Positions 1 through 9,700 of a stretch of 62,479 nt of DNA are shown here, one piece after another. The notes under the pieces are model-generated. The model saw nothing but the letters and a program-made list of their open reading frames with translations, did no database searches and had not been told where the DNA came from. Positions within the stretch are counted from its first letter, which is position 1. The number at the start of each line of letters is the position of its first letter. Source of the DNA: JAUWQU01 sp964564285 (GTDB taxonomy: Bacteria; Planctomycetota; Phycisphaerae; SM23-33); NCBI GenBank assembly GCA_964564285.1, contig CAZMBZ010000003.1, positions 1 to 62,479 of the forward strand. Reading direction: 5' to 3'. Both the position numbers and the translations under genes were made by a program.

Positions 1-185
1 GCGGAAGGCAAACGTGCAAATTGCCCGTTTGTAAAAAATGACATTCCTATGACAGAATACGAGGCGCAAATGGCGAAAAGAGCCATAAAAACCGGCAGAG
101 AAGCGCCCCGTGCGCGGGTATTGGGGGTCCGTTTGCGGAAAACGAAGGGTAGACGGAGGCGAAACGAAGTGAAAATGAAGGCCAC

Positions 186-262
186 ACGTGGGACAAACGC
201 GGGACAAACGTGGGGTAAACGTGGGCCAAACGCGGGGTAAACGTGGGGCAAACGTGGGGTAA
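186..262 (+). repeat. 11-bp tandem repeat, 7 units
   Basis: Seven head-to-tail 11-bp units fit the pattern ACG(T/C)GGG(A/G/C)(C/T)AA, starting at 186, 197, 208, 219, 230, 241 and 252. The differences fall only at a few positions. The period is about one helical turn and is not a multiple of three, which argues against a protein repeat. Confidence 0.9.
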
Positions 263-359
263 ACTAGCGGAAATGGATGGTCGGCCGCGTAGATAGCGTA
301 GTCACAAACCTATGACATACAAGCTTTTGGAGCCACGGCACGGATGTTTTATGGGCCAG

Positions 360-410
360 TGGCGGGCATTGGCGGACATTTGGCGAACATTGGCGGACTC
401 TTGGCGGGGT
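360..410 (+). repeat. degenerate 10-11 bp tandem repeat, 5 units
   Basis: Five imperfect units starting TGGCG(G/A) begin at 360, 370, 381, 391 and 402. The spacing alternates between 10 and 11 bp, similar to the array at 186-262 but with a different motif. Confidence 0.75.
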
Positions 411-492
411 TTCGATGCCTTCGCATTCGTCGAAGGCGCATGTTCGTGTGCGAAAGAGTACTCATACGCGGTGCCGGGATGCGGTTTAGGCG

Positions 493-1428
493 CTAGTTTG
501 CCAGCGCCATGAGGCGTTTGATGCGGTCTTTGGTGGGCGGATGGGTGGAAAAGACGCTCTTGGCGCGGGCCTCGAACTTTTTGATCGGGTGGACGATGTA
601 GAGCGGCGCGGTGGCGCGGTTGGCGACTTCGAGGACCTCGGTATCGCCGCTGAGTTTCGCCAGGGCCGACGCGAGTCCGCGCGGGTTGCGGGTGAGTTCG
701 ACGGCCCCGGCGTCGGCGAGATACTCTCGCTGCCTCGACAGTGACATTTGGATTATTTTTGCCAGGATGGGCGCGATAATGGCCAGCACGAGGGCCACTA
801 CAAGCAGGATGATTTGTGCTCCCCCACCGCCCTTTTCGCGGTCGCGGCTGGAGCGTCGCCCGCCGCCGAACCACATGCTCCGCAGGAACACATCGCAGAG
901 AATCACCAGCACGCCGACCATCACAGCCATCAGCATCGCATAGCGTATGTCATAGTGCCGCACGTGACTTAGCTCGTGTGCCATAACACCCTGAAGCTCG
1001 TCGCGATTGAGCTTGGTACGCAGGCCCTTGGTGATGGCGACGGCTGCGTGGGCGGGGTCCCTGCCGGTGGCGAAGGCGTTCATGGCGGTATCGTCTATGA
1101 CGAATATTCGCGGCATGGGAAGCCCGCCGGCGATTGTCAATTCTTCGACAACGTTGAAAAGCTTCGGGTCATCATTGTGGGTTATCTCGCGGGCCTTGCT
1201 CAATGCCAGCAGCGCCCCGGACCCACCGTAGAAGCTAAACAGCGTCAGCACAAAAGCAATAATTCCAGCGATGACGGCCACGATTATGCCGAACGCCATA
1301 TCGCCGTCACCCCAGACCATGCCTATAAGCATTCCAATGCCAATAAACAGCAGCATGAAAACGCCTATCAGCAGAATGCTGTTGCGCTTATTGTGCGAAA
1401 TCTGGTCGTGGAACGTCTCTACTGCCAT
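493..1428 (-). CDS. htpX: HtpX-like M48 membrane metalloprotease
   Basis: Predicted zinc protease of the inner membrane, 311 aa, acting in membrane-protein quality control. Two hydrophobic segments lie near the N-terminus (about residues 17-40 and 45-70). The zinc site HELSH is near residue 150, two more hydrophobic segments follow, and SRQREYLADAG supplies the third zinc ligand (Glu), as in M48 peptidases. Length fits HtpX (about 290-320 aa). The ATG overlaps the lemA stop by one base (TGATG), so translation is probably coupled. LemA-HtpX pairing is common in bacteria. I am sure of the family; the substrate is unknown. Confidence 0.93.
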   Translation of the reverse strand: MAVETFHDQISHNKRNSILLIGVFMLLFIGIGMLIGMVWGDGDMAFGIIVAVIAGIIAFVLTLFSFYGGSGALLALSKAREITHNDDPKLFNVVEELTIAGGLPMPRIFVIDDTAMNAFATGRDPAHAAVAITKGLRTKLNRDELQGVMAHELSHVRHYDIRYAMLMAVMVGVLVILCDVFLRSMWFGGGRRSSRDREKGGGGAQIILLVVALVLAIIAPILAKIIQMSLSRQREYLADAGAVELTRNPRGLASALAKLSGDTEVLEVANRATAPLYIVHPIKKFEARAKSVFSTHPPTKDRIKRLMALAN

Positions 1429-1979
1429 CAGAACTTAACCTTCGGCGCCTCACGCATTTCTGGCTCTTCGAGCTCGAAGAAATCCTCGAGTTTGAAACCG
1501 AACATCCCAGCCAGGAGGTTGTTGGGGAACGTCTGGCAGGCAGTGTTGTAGCCGGCCGTGGTGTCGTTATAGTGCTGCCGCGCGAAGGCAATCCTGTTTT
1601 CGGTGCTGGTGAGTTCTTCCTGAAGCTGAGCGAAGTTCTCGTTGGCCTTGAGGTTAGGGTAAGATTCCGACAGCGCGAAAAGCTTGCCCAGCGCGCCGGA
1701 GAGCATGTTCTCCGCCTCGGCCTGCTTGGCAACGCCGTTTGCGCTAATGGCCTGGTTGCGAGCCTGGATTACCCGTTCGAGCGTCTCGGATTCGTGGGCG
1801 GCGTAGCCCTTTACCGTGTCGACAAGGTTGGGTATAAGATCATATCGACGCTTGAGTTGCACGTCTATCTGGCTCCAGGCGTTACGGACCCTCACCCGCT
1901 TGGTCACCAGCGAGTTGTACGTGTAGATCGCCAGCAACAGACCCAGCACCAGCACGCCAAGTACTATCGGCCAAACCAT
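1428..1979 (-). CDS. lemA: LemA family protein
   Basis: 183 aa, one N-terminal membrane segment (about residues 2-22) followed by a helical domain typical of LemA: DVQLKRRYDLIPNLVDTVKG and a C-terminal part with FPNNLLAGMFGF. LemA proteins are membrane-anchored helical bundles of poorly defined function, often paired with HtpX or DUF2207 proteins. ATG at 1979 was chosen because AGGGA lies 8 nt upstream; a GTG two codons earlier has no room for such a site. First gene of a two-gene operon with htpX. A second lemA lies at 50645-51253. Confidence 0.93.
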   Translation of the reverse strand: MVWPIVLGVLVLGLLLAIYTYNSLVTKRVRVRNAWSQIDVQLKRRYDLIPNLVDTVKGYAAHESETLERVIQARNQAISANGVAKQAEAENMLSGALGKLFALSESYPNLKANENFAQLQEELTSTENRIAFARQHYNDTTAGYNTACQTFPNNLLAGMFGFKLEDFFELEEPEMREAPKVKF

Positions 1980-2146
1980 AGTCACGTCCCTTTCGGTTAC
2001 CCAGCCCGGACAGCCCGGCCTGGCTTGCAGTAAAGCCTATAACGTTTCATACGTATGTTCAATGCCGAATGCTCAATATCCAACCAGACCAGCGAGGCCC
2101 GCCGATAACAATCCCTGCGAATACAGTCGTGTTTCACTTGTTTTTA

Positions 2147-2177
2147 TTGCTTGCGGAATGGAAGTCGGGATTATAAT
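2147..2177 (+). promoter_or_regulatory. candidate sigma70 promoter for mutS2
   Basis: A perfect TATAAT lies at 2172-2177 with weak upstream partners TTGCTT (2147-2152, 19-bp spacer) or TTGCGG (2151-2156, 15-bp spacer). It sits 37 bp before the chosen mutS2 start. The -10 is good, the -35 is poor. Confidence 0.4.
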
Positions 2178-2213
2178 CCAAGATTCGTTATGCCCCCTTG
2201 GAGAGGCCAGGCC

Positions 2214-4931
2214 GTGGATTCTTTTACATTCAGCAAGGTCGAGTTCAACGAGCTGCGCCGCATATTAGGCGAGTTCTGTAGTTGCTCGTTGGGCAAAGCG
2301 TTAGCATCGCGTCTTAACCCGTCGCGAAACCCGGAAACTATCAATCATTGGTTGCGGCAGGTAACGCAGATGGTCGAGGCCATCCGCGACATATCCCTGC
2401 CCCCACTGGCCGGGCTGGCGGATATCAGCGAGCAACTCGCCAAGGCCGTACCGTCCGGCGGGGCCGGCGGGGAAGACTTCGCCGCCATCGCCTCAGCCCT
2501 GGCCGGTGCGGGCAATCTGCGGGCCTGGCTGGACAAACTGCCCGACAAGTTCGACATGCTGCATGCCCTGGCCGGCGATGTAAAGCGATTCGACGGCGAG
2601 ATTAAGGCCATCAACGAAGTCGTCGCGCCTGATGGCAGCATCCTCGACCAGGCCTCCGAACGGCTCAGTCGGGTGCGGCTTGAGATAGACTCGACCGCCC
2701 GCAGAATCCACGATGTCATTTACGGCTACCTCCAGAATGCCGAGGTCGCCCGCCTACTCCAGAACACCAATGTAACGCTGCACGGCGACCGCTACGTCCT
2801 GCCAGTCAAGGCTGAGAACCGCGGCAGGCTTCCGGGCGTGGTTCACCGCGCAAGCAACACGGGCGCAACGGTTTTCGTCGAGCCCAACGCCTCGGTGGAG
2901 CTCAACAATCACCTTGCGGACCTGTACATCGACGAGCGGCGTGAGGTCGAACGCCTGCTGAACATGCTCGCGATCCGCCTTCACGGGCGGACCGACGAGA
3001 TGGCCTCGACCATGCGTGCCTGCGGACAGGTGGACCTTATCGGTGCCAAGGCCCAGTACGCCTACCAGTTCGACTTCACCTGCCCGGAGGTCGTCGAACG
3101 CGGCACCCTGCAATTCAGCGGCGCCTGCCACCCACTGCTTCTGCACCAAGCCTATCGCCAACAGCGTCAGGGCGTACCGGAAGATAAGCGCCACGCCGTA
3201 GTCCCCATCGACGTGCGTCTCGGCAGCGACTTCGACATACTCGTCATCACCGGTTCGAACACCGGGGGCAAAACGGTAGCGCTCAAGACGGTGGCGCTTC
3301 TGGTGCTAATGGCCCAGTCTGGCATGCACATTCCCGCCAGGCGCGGCGCGACGATGCCCATGTTCCGCGACGTGCTGATCGACATTGGCGACGAGCAATC
3401 GCTCCAGCAGTCGCTCAGCACTTTCGGCGCGCATATCAAGCGTATCCGGCACATCCTCGGCAAGGCCGGCGCATCGAGCCTGGTGCTGCTGGATGAACTC
3501 GGCAGCGGCACGGACCCCGACGAAGGCGGGGCCATGGGCCAGGCGATCCTCGACGAGCTGCTGACGATCGGCTGCCCGGCCATGGTCACGACGCACCTCA
3601 GCGTGCTCAAGGCATACGCGTTCAACCACGAGCGGGTTGACAACGCCTCGGTGGAGTTCGACACAAAGACCATGTCGCCCACGTACCACCTGCTGATAGG
3701 CACGCCCGGCGAGAGCCACGCCATATCCGTCGCCAGACGCCTGGGCCTCACCAAGCGAGTAGTCGCCTCCGCGAGAAAACACCTCGACACCACCGGCAGG
3801 CAGTTCCGCCGAGCCATCCGCGCCACCGGCCAGGCCAGGCAGGTCGCCGAGGAAGCCCGCGCCCAGGCCCAGCAAGCCGAACTGGACGCCAAGACCCAGC
3901 AGGAAACCTACGAGTCCAAGCTGGCGGACCTGCACCGGCTCCAACGCGAGTTCGAGACTTGGCTGACGTCACTGGGCGAGCTTCGCCCGGGCGACGAGGT
4001 AATGGTCCCCTCGCTGAAAAAGCCAGGCCGACTCGTCCGGCTGGAACTTCACAAGCAAGTCGCTCTGGTCGAGGCCGACGGTATGCAGGTCGAGGTGCCG
4101 CTCAAGCAACTCATGCCCGACCTCGGCCAGGAAGCCATGAGAGAGCAGATCACCAATCTCCGCCAGCAGATCCTCGATCAGGCCAGCCAGACCGAGATCA
4201 TCCGCGCCGAGGCTGAACACGCCAGGCAGGAGTATCACCGCTCGCTCCAGCAGCAAAAGCAGCATGCACGGCAGTTCGACACGTGGCTGGGCGCGATCGG
4301 CAGGGTCAAAATCGGCGACGAGGTCCCCATCGCCCGCAAGCCCGGCAAGGGCGTGGTCAAGCAAGTGGACCTTCTCGGCCTGCGAGTGACCGTCCAGACG
4401 CCCGAGGGCGAGTTGAAGCTGTCCATTCAGGACATCTTCCCCCAGACGGGGCCGTGGGCGCCGCGACATCACGAACCCCGCGGCGAGGACTCCCGTCGCC
4501 CCCGACGACGCGCCCAAAAGGGAGACGACCGCACCGCCCAGCAAGGTCGTGGCGGCCACGGCACCCAGCCTCGCAGCGAACGAATCCACAAACCGCAACC
4601 AAACCGCCCGATGGACCGCGTCCAGACAACCGGCCAGGCCGCGACGGCGAAGATAAAGGCCCTCCTGGCCATCGAGCCAGGCGAGCAGGTCTACGTAGTA
4701 CCCTTCCACAAGCGGGCGACGCTCATTCGAATCCTTGCCGATAAGGATATGGCAGTCGTTCAGTCCGGCATCTTCGAGATGCAGGTGCCACTGATCGACC
4801 TCGAACCGCTCCACAGCCCCCCTTCCAGCCAGGGCCAAAGCCCACGCAAGCAAGGCGACAAGGAAGGCAAAAAGAAACACCAGAACAAGACCGAGCCAGA
4901 TGTCCCGCTTAATGGCCCAGCCGCGCAATGA
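2214..4931 (+). CDS. mutS2: MutS2-family ATPase with three KOW-like modules and no Smr domain
   Basis: About 905 aa. MutS2 proteins are DNA- or ribosome-associated ABC ATPases that act in recombination control or in rescue of collided ribosomes. Seen here: MutS core and lever region, Walker A GSNTGGKT (about 346-353), STFGAHIKRI, Walker B LLDELGSGTDP (about 424), then coiled-coil segments rich in Gln, Ala and Arg. The C-terminal part carries three similar modules beginning GDEVMVP (about 592), GDEVPIA (about 700) and GEQVYVV (about 822), each ending in a (V/L)xL or IxDxxP-like strand. The tail is Lys/Gln-rich and I see no Smr nuclease domain. GTG at 2214 was chosen for the GGAGAGG 7 nt upstream; ATG 2190 is the alternative. 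Usual MutS2 length is about 780 aa with one KOW plus Smr. Confidence 0.9.
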   Translation: MDSFTFSKVEFNELRRILGEFCSCSLGKALASRLNPSRNPETINHWLRQVTQMVEAIRDISLPPLAGLADISEQLAKAVPSGGAGGEDFAAIASALAGAGNLRAWLDKLPDKFDMLHALAGDVKRFDGEIKAINEVVAPDGSILDQASERLSRVRLEIDSTARRIHDVIYGYLQNAEVARLLQNTNVTLHGDRYVLPVKAENRGRLPGVVHRASNTGATVFVEPNASVELNNHLADLYIDERREVERLLNMLAIRLHGRTDEMASTMRACGQVDLIGAKAQYAYQFDFTCPEVVERGTLQFSGACHPLLLHQAYRQQRQGVPEDKRHAVVPIDVRLGSDFDILVITGSNTGGKTVALKTVALLVLMAQSGMHIPARRGATMPMFRDVLIDIGDEQSLQQSLSTFGAHIKRIRHILGKAGASSLVLLDELGSGTDPDEGGAMGQAILDELLTIGCPAMVTTHLSVLKAYAFNHERVDNASVEFDTKTMSPTYHLLIGTPGESHAISVARRLGLTKRVVASARKHLDTTGRQFRRAIRATGQARQVAEEARAQAQQAELDAKTQQETYESKLADLHRLQREFETWLTSLGELRPGDEVMVPSLKKPGRLVRLELHKQVALVEADGMQVEVPLKQLMPDLGQEAMREQITNLRQQILDQASQTEIIRAEAEHARQEYHRSLQQQKQHARQFDTWLGAIGRVKIGDEVPIARKPGKGVVKQVDLLGLRVTVQTPEGELKLSIQDIFPQTGPWAPRHHEPRGEDSRRPRRRAQKGDDRTAQQGRGGHGTQPRSERIHKPQPNRPMDRVQTTGQAATAKIKALLAIEPGEQVYVVPFHKRATLIRILADKDMAVVQSGIFEMQVPLIDLEPLHSPPSSQGQSPRKQGDKEGKKKHQNKTEPDVPLNGPAAQ

Positions 4932-4933
4932 GC

Positions 4934-4966
4934 GAGGCCAAACGCCAGACTATGGCGATCGGCCTC
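4934..4966. repeat. compound inverted repeat after mutS2
   Basis: GAGGCC at 4934-4939 pairs with GGCCTC at 4961-4966, and inside it CGCCA (4943-4947) pairs with TGGCG (4953-4957). It starts just after the mutS2 stop. There is no T-tract, so this is a possible but unproven transcript end. Confidence 0.5.
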
Positions 4967-5034
4967 ATGGTACAAGTCAGTGCGTCGCATCGACAGGCGA
5001 AGGGCAATGCTTCCACCATTGATATCGGACATGA

Positions 5035-5052
5035 CAGTGAAGATATTCACTG
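5035..5052. promoter_or_regulatory. perfect 7-bp dyad upstream of sulfatase
   Basis: CAGTGAA-GATA-TTCACTG is an exact inverted repeat with a 4-bp spacer, 168 bp upstream of the sulfatase start. The size and symmetry suit a dimeric regulator site or a small hairpin; no regulator gene is adjacent. Confidence 0.4.
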
Positions 5053-5220
5053 AAAAGCGAGCCGGGCCAAGCATGACCTACACTGGGGGCGGAGAAGCAT
5101 CCGGCAATATTGCGTTTTCGACGCAACCGGCCGGACTTCGAAAGGGTTAAAGTTGCATTAGAGATAATTTCTCTCGATTCAGTTCGGGAAATCGTCATCC
5201 AGTCGCACAGGAGCCTGATA

Positions 5221-6741
5221 ATGCGTAATACGCTCAAAAGACCAACATCGCGTAACCTCACGCGTCGCACGTTTCTTCGTCGCGCCGCAGCCGGGGCCGC
5301 GGGACTTATAGGAGCCGCCGCAATGAAACCAACAGTAGCCGCCGCAGCCAAGGCAGTCGGCGCCGCAGCCAGTAAGACCAGACCCAACTTCGTATTCATC
5401 CTCGCCGACGACCTCGGCTGGAAAGACCTCGGGTGTCAGGGCAGCAGTTTCTACGACACGCCCCACCTCGACGGCCTGGCCAAAACAGGCACGCGTTTCA
5501 CCAATGCCTACGCGGCATGCCCGGTCTGCTCGCCGACCCGGGCAAGCATAATGTCCGGCCAGTACCCGGCCAGGCTACACCTGACGGACTACATCGGCGG
5601 CGGGCGAAACGCGAAACTCACCACGCCGAAGTTCCTGGACCACCTGCCACTGGAACACATCACCATCGCCGATGCGTTCAAGGAGGTCGGGTACGAGACG
5701 TTCTTCGCGGGCAAGTGGCACCTCGGACGCAAGGGATACTGGCCCGAGAACCAGGGCTTCGACGTTAACATGGGAGGCAACGACCGCGGCGGACCTTACG
5801 GAGGCAACAAGTACTTCTCGCCGTACGGAAACCCGTGCCTGCCCGATGGGCCTCCCGGAGAACACCTGCCCGACCGCCTGGCCATCGAGACCTGCAAGTT
5901 CATCGAGGCCCACAAGGACGAACCGTTCCTGGCGTACCTGTCGTATTACTCCGTCCACACGCCGCTGATGGCGAGGGAGGACCTCCAGAAAAAGTACGAG
6001 CAGCGCCGCGCCGAACGGAAGCTCCAGGACACGTGGGGCGAGGAAGGCCAGAGAAAGGTCCGACTCGTCCAGAGCCACGCCATATACGCAGGCATGGTCG
6101 AGGCCATGGACCAGGGCGTCGGCAAGGTGCTCGATACGCTCGACAGGCTGAAACTCACAGACAATACCGTCGTCATCTTCATGTCCGACAACGGCGGGCT
6201 GAGCACGTCCGAAGGCCATCCCACCTGCAACCTGCCGCTCCGCGCGGGCAAGGGCTGGCTTTATGAAGGCGGCATCCGAGAGCCAATGATCGTGCGCTGG
6301 CCGGGCACGACCAAGGCCGGCAGCGTCTGTGATGAACCGGTGACGAGCACGGACTTCTACCCGACCATGCTGGAAATCGCCGACCTGCCCGCAAAGCCCG
6401 AACAGCACTGCGATGGCATGAGCCTGACGGGGCTTCTCAAGAAGCCGGACTCCAAACTTGCGCCGCGAGAACTGTTCTGGCATTATCCGCATTACGGCAA
6501 CCAGGGTGGCAGCCCCGGCGGGGCCGTCCGCGCGGGAGACTTCAAGCTCATCGAGTTCTATGAAGACGACCACGTCGAGCTATATGACCTCGTCAAGGAC
6601 ATCGGCGAAAAGAAAAATCTGGCCGCCAAGATGCCGGAAAAAGCCGCCGAGCTGCGAAAGAAACTCGACGACTGGCGAAAATCCGTCAAGGCCGACATGC
6701 CGAAACCAAACCCAAACTACAAACCCAGGCAAAGGCGATAA
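5221..6741 (+). CDS. Tat-exported type I sulfatase
   Basis: About 506 aa, alkaline-phosphatase superfamily sulfatase that removes sulfate esters, probably from sulfated polysaccharides, outside the cytoplasm. A twin-arginine signal (SRNLTRRTFLRR then an Ala-rich hydrophobic stretch) covers roughly residues 1-50. The catalytic core starts PNFVFILADDLGWKDLG with the metal-binding DD at 63-64. The signature CSPTRAS contains Cys103, the residue converted to formylglycine in this family. GKWHLG, SDNGG and NLPLRAGKGWLYEGG are also typical. ATG 5221 is preceded by AGGAG at 7 nt spacing; an upstream in-frame extension is unlikely. Substrate cannot be read from sequence. No intact formylglycine-generating enzyme lies in the window. 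Confidence 0.93.
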   Translation: MRNTLKRPTSRNLTRRTFLRRAAAGAAGLIGAAAMKPTVAAAAKAVGAAASKTRPNFVFILADDLGWKDLGCQGSSFYDTPHLDGLAKTGTRFTNAYAACPVCSPTRASIMSGQYPARLHLTDYIGGGRNAKLTTPKFLDHLPLEHITIADAFKEVGYETFFAGKWHLGRKGYWPENQGFDVNMGGNDRGGPYGGNKYFSPYGNPCLPDGPPGEHLPDRLAIETCKFIEAHKDEPFLAYLSYYSVHTPLMAREDLQKKYEQRRAERKLQDTWGEEGQRKVRLVQSHAIYAGMVEAMDQGVGKVLDTLDRLKLTDNTVVIFMSDNGGLSTSEGHPTCNLPLRAGKGWLYEGGIREPMIVRWPGTTKAGSVCDEPVTSTDFYPTMLEIADLPAKPEQHCDGMSLTGLLKKPDSKLAPRELFWHYPHYGNQGGSPGGAVRAGDFKLIEFYEDDHVELYDLVKDIGEKKNLAAKMPEKAAELRKKLDDWRKSVKADMPKPNPNYKPRQRR

Positions 6742-6795
6742 TTAACGAAATAACAGTCTCGCCTGGACGCCGCCGTCCTTCAGGAGCAGACCACG

Positions 6796-9700
6796 ATGCT
6801 TAAGTTCTCCCCGCGAGCGATGCGTGTATCTCTCTTGTGCTTGCTCTGCTGGGCAGCGCCCGGTCTTGCCGGCGACTGGCCTCAATGGCGGCATGATGCG
6901 GGCAGGACCGCCTGCTCACCGGAGACGCTGCCGAAAGACCTCCACCTTCAGTGGATACGCGAGCTGACCGCACCACGTTCCGCCTGGCCGGCCAGCCAGA
7001 AAAAGTTGCTGTTCGACGCATCCTACGAACCCATCGCCGCAAGCGGATTGCTCATCGTAGGATCCATGAACGACGATACCGTTACCGCCTATCACGCAGC
7101 CACGGGCGAATTGGCATGGCGATTCCACACCGATGGCCCGGTGCGATTCGCGCCCGTCGCACACAAAGGCAACATCTGGGCCGTCAGCGATGATGGGTAT
7201 CTGTACTGCCTTGACGCAACCAGTGGAAAACTCCTGTGGAAAATGCTAGGCGGGCCAGATGGGCGAAAGGTCATCGGCAACGGCAGGCTCGTCAGCATGT
7301 GGCCCGCCCGGGGCGGACCGGTCATCCATGACGGCACGCTCTACTTCGCCGCTGGAATCTGGCCATTCATGGGCACGTTCATCTACGCGATCGACCCCGA
7401 CACCCGCGAAGTCCTCTGGTGCAACAGTGCCAACGGCAGCACGTGGATGACGCAGCAGCACGGGGCCCTCGCGTTCGCCGGAGTCGCGCCGCAAGGCTAC
7501 CTCGCCGCCGACGCCGATACGCTGCTGGTGTCCGGCGGGAGAACCGCCCCAGCCGCCTTCGAGGCCAGGACCGGCAAATACAAGTACTGCCATCTGGCCA
7601 GCAGGGAAGTCGGCAAAAACACCGGCGGATATAACGTCGCCGCGACCGAGGGCTTCTACTTTAACTCCAACGAAATGCACAACATCTCCGACGGATCCCT
7701 GGCGACCGTCGTGCGGGCAGACGTTTACGGCCGGGGCGAGTTTTACGGCCTGGACAAGGGCAAACTCTTTGCCGGAGGCATGAAACTCCGCGACGTCGAG
7801 TTCGTCGACAGGCGAGGCAAGAAGAGAAAAAAGCCAGCCTCACCGGTTTTGTGGTCACACAAGATGCCCAAAACACCCCGCCGACTGTTCATGCGAGCGG
7901 GTGAAACGCTGTATGCCTCAATCGACGGTGGAGTAGTCGCAATCGACCTGACCGATCCGTCGCAATTCGCATGGCAGGCATCCATCCAAGGTGAAGCGTG
8001 GACCATGCTCGCCGCCGAGGGAAGGCTTTTCGTGGTCACGGTGGATGGAAGGATATACTGCTTCGCCGGCCAGGCCGTGGCGAAGCCCGAACGTCACGCC
8101 CGCCGGGTTCCTCCAACCCCCGCCAAGGCCCCCGCCGGTACTGCCTCAAAGTTGATTGAGCTGTCTGGCGCGAAGGCGGGCCATGCACTCGTGCTTGGCG
8201 CGAACGCCGAATTGGTGGCCAGCCTCGCGGCGGCGTCGGAGTTGGACATCATCGTGCTAGACGCCGACGCTAAGAGAGTCGCGGCCCTGCGAAACCGTCT
8301 CGGCGACAGTTACGGCCGGCGTGTAGCGGCGATACCGACAAGTCTGCCCGAGGCCAAGTTGCCGCCCTACCTCGCCAGGCTGATCGTCGCAAGTGGAACC
8401 GACCCGACCGAGGCGATGCTTCGCGAGACATATCGCGTGCTGCGTCCTTATGGCGGGACGGCCTGCTTCAGCGTTAGCGTCACCTCCGCGGATCGAGTTC
8501 GCCAGATGGTCGCAGCCTTGAAGTTGCCCGGCGCCGAGATCGCCGTCGCCAACGGCTGGCTTACGCTCAAGCGTCAGGGTCCCCTTCTCGGCTCGGGGTC
8601 GTGGACTCACCAGTACGCCGACGCAGGCAACTCCGTGGTCGGCACCGATCGCCTTGCCAGGGCGCCCCTGGGTCTGCTGTGGTTCGGCGGGCCAGCCAAC
8701 GATAAAATCCTGCCCCGTCACGGCCACGGACCATCGCCGCAGGTTATCGGCGGCAGGCTCTTCATCGAGGGTCGCGACCTGTTGCGAGCGGTGGATGTCT
8801 ACACCGGCAGGCTCCTGTGGGACCGCGAGATCAAGGACGTAGGCAAGTTCTACGACTTCACAAATCACCAGCCAGGCGCAAACGAGATCGGCAGCAACTA
8901 CGTGTCGATGGCCGACGGGGTTTACGTGGTAACGCCGCACGCCTGCATGAAGCTCGACCCGGCAACGGGCAAAACAGTCCGCGAGTTCAAACTGCCCGCC
9001 ACCACCCCAGCCGATGCCAAGGCCAGATGGGGCTTCATAACGGTATATGACGACTATCTGATCGCGGCCTTGACGCCACTGGAAAAAGGCAAGCCGAGCG
9101 ATTACGCATCATCCAGCCAGATGCTGGTGGTAATGAATCGCCAGACCGGCCGGGTCCTGTGGCAGCGGCAGGCCGAACAGGTCTTCCGTCACAACACCAT
9201 CATCGCGGGCAAAGGCAAGATATTCTGCATCGACAGCGTCAGCAACGCCAAGCGTCAAACCGCCAATCGCCGCGGAGAAAAGGTGGATGATAAATCATCG
9301 ACGCTCTACGCCCTCGATGCCGCCACGGGCAAGGTGCTCTGGCAGACAAACGAGGACATCTTCGGCACGTGGCTGGGGTATTCGGCCGGGCATGATGTGC
9401 TGCTCCAGGCCGGCAGTGGCGCACGCGATCGTGCCGCCGACGAGGCCAAAAAGGGCCTGGCCGTCTACCGTGCCGCCAACGGCGGGGTAGTATGGAAAGA
9501 CCTCGAACTGGCATACAACGGCCCGTGCATGCTGAGACGCGACACCATCATCACCAACGGCAGCGGTGGGTTCGCGTTGAACCTGATGACCGGCAAACGC
9601 CTGACCTGGCCCGACCCGCTCACCGGCAAACCGGTGGACTGGCGATACAGCCGCACCTACGGCTGCAATACTGCCATCGCCAGCGAGAATCTCATTACGT

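Larger units (their letters stand above)
1..492. other. gene-poor repeat-bearing region
   Basis: I see no convincing gene here. The short reading frames are low-complexity, lack plausible ribosome sites and run through tandem repeats. The stretch holds two arrays (186-262 and 360-410) and lies downstream of the htpX stop at 493. It may contain the end of a gene lying outside the window on the left, but nothing identifies one. Confidence 0.6.

Noticed and set aside
1..240. small proteins over the 11-bp array
   Set aside because: The repeat period is not a multiple of three and no ribosome site is present.
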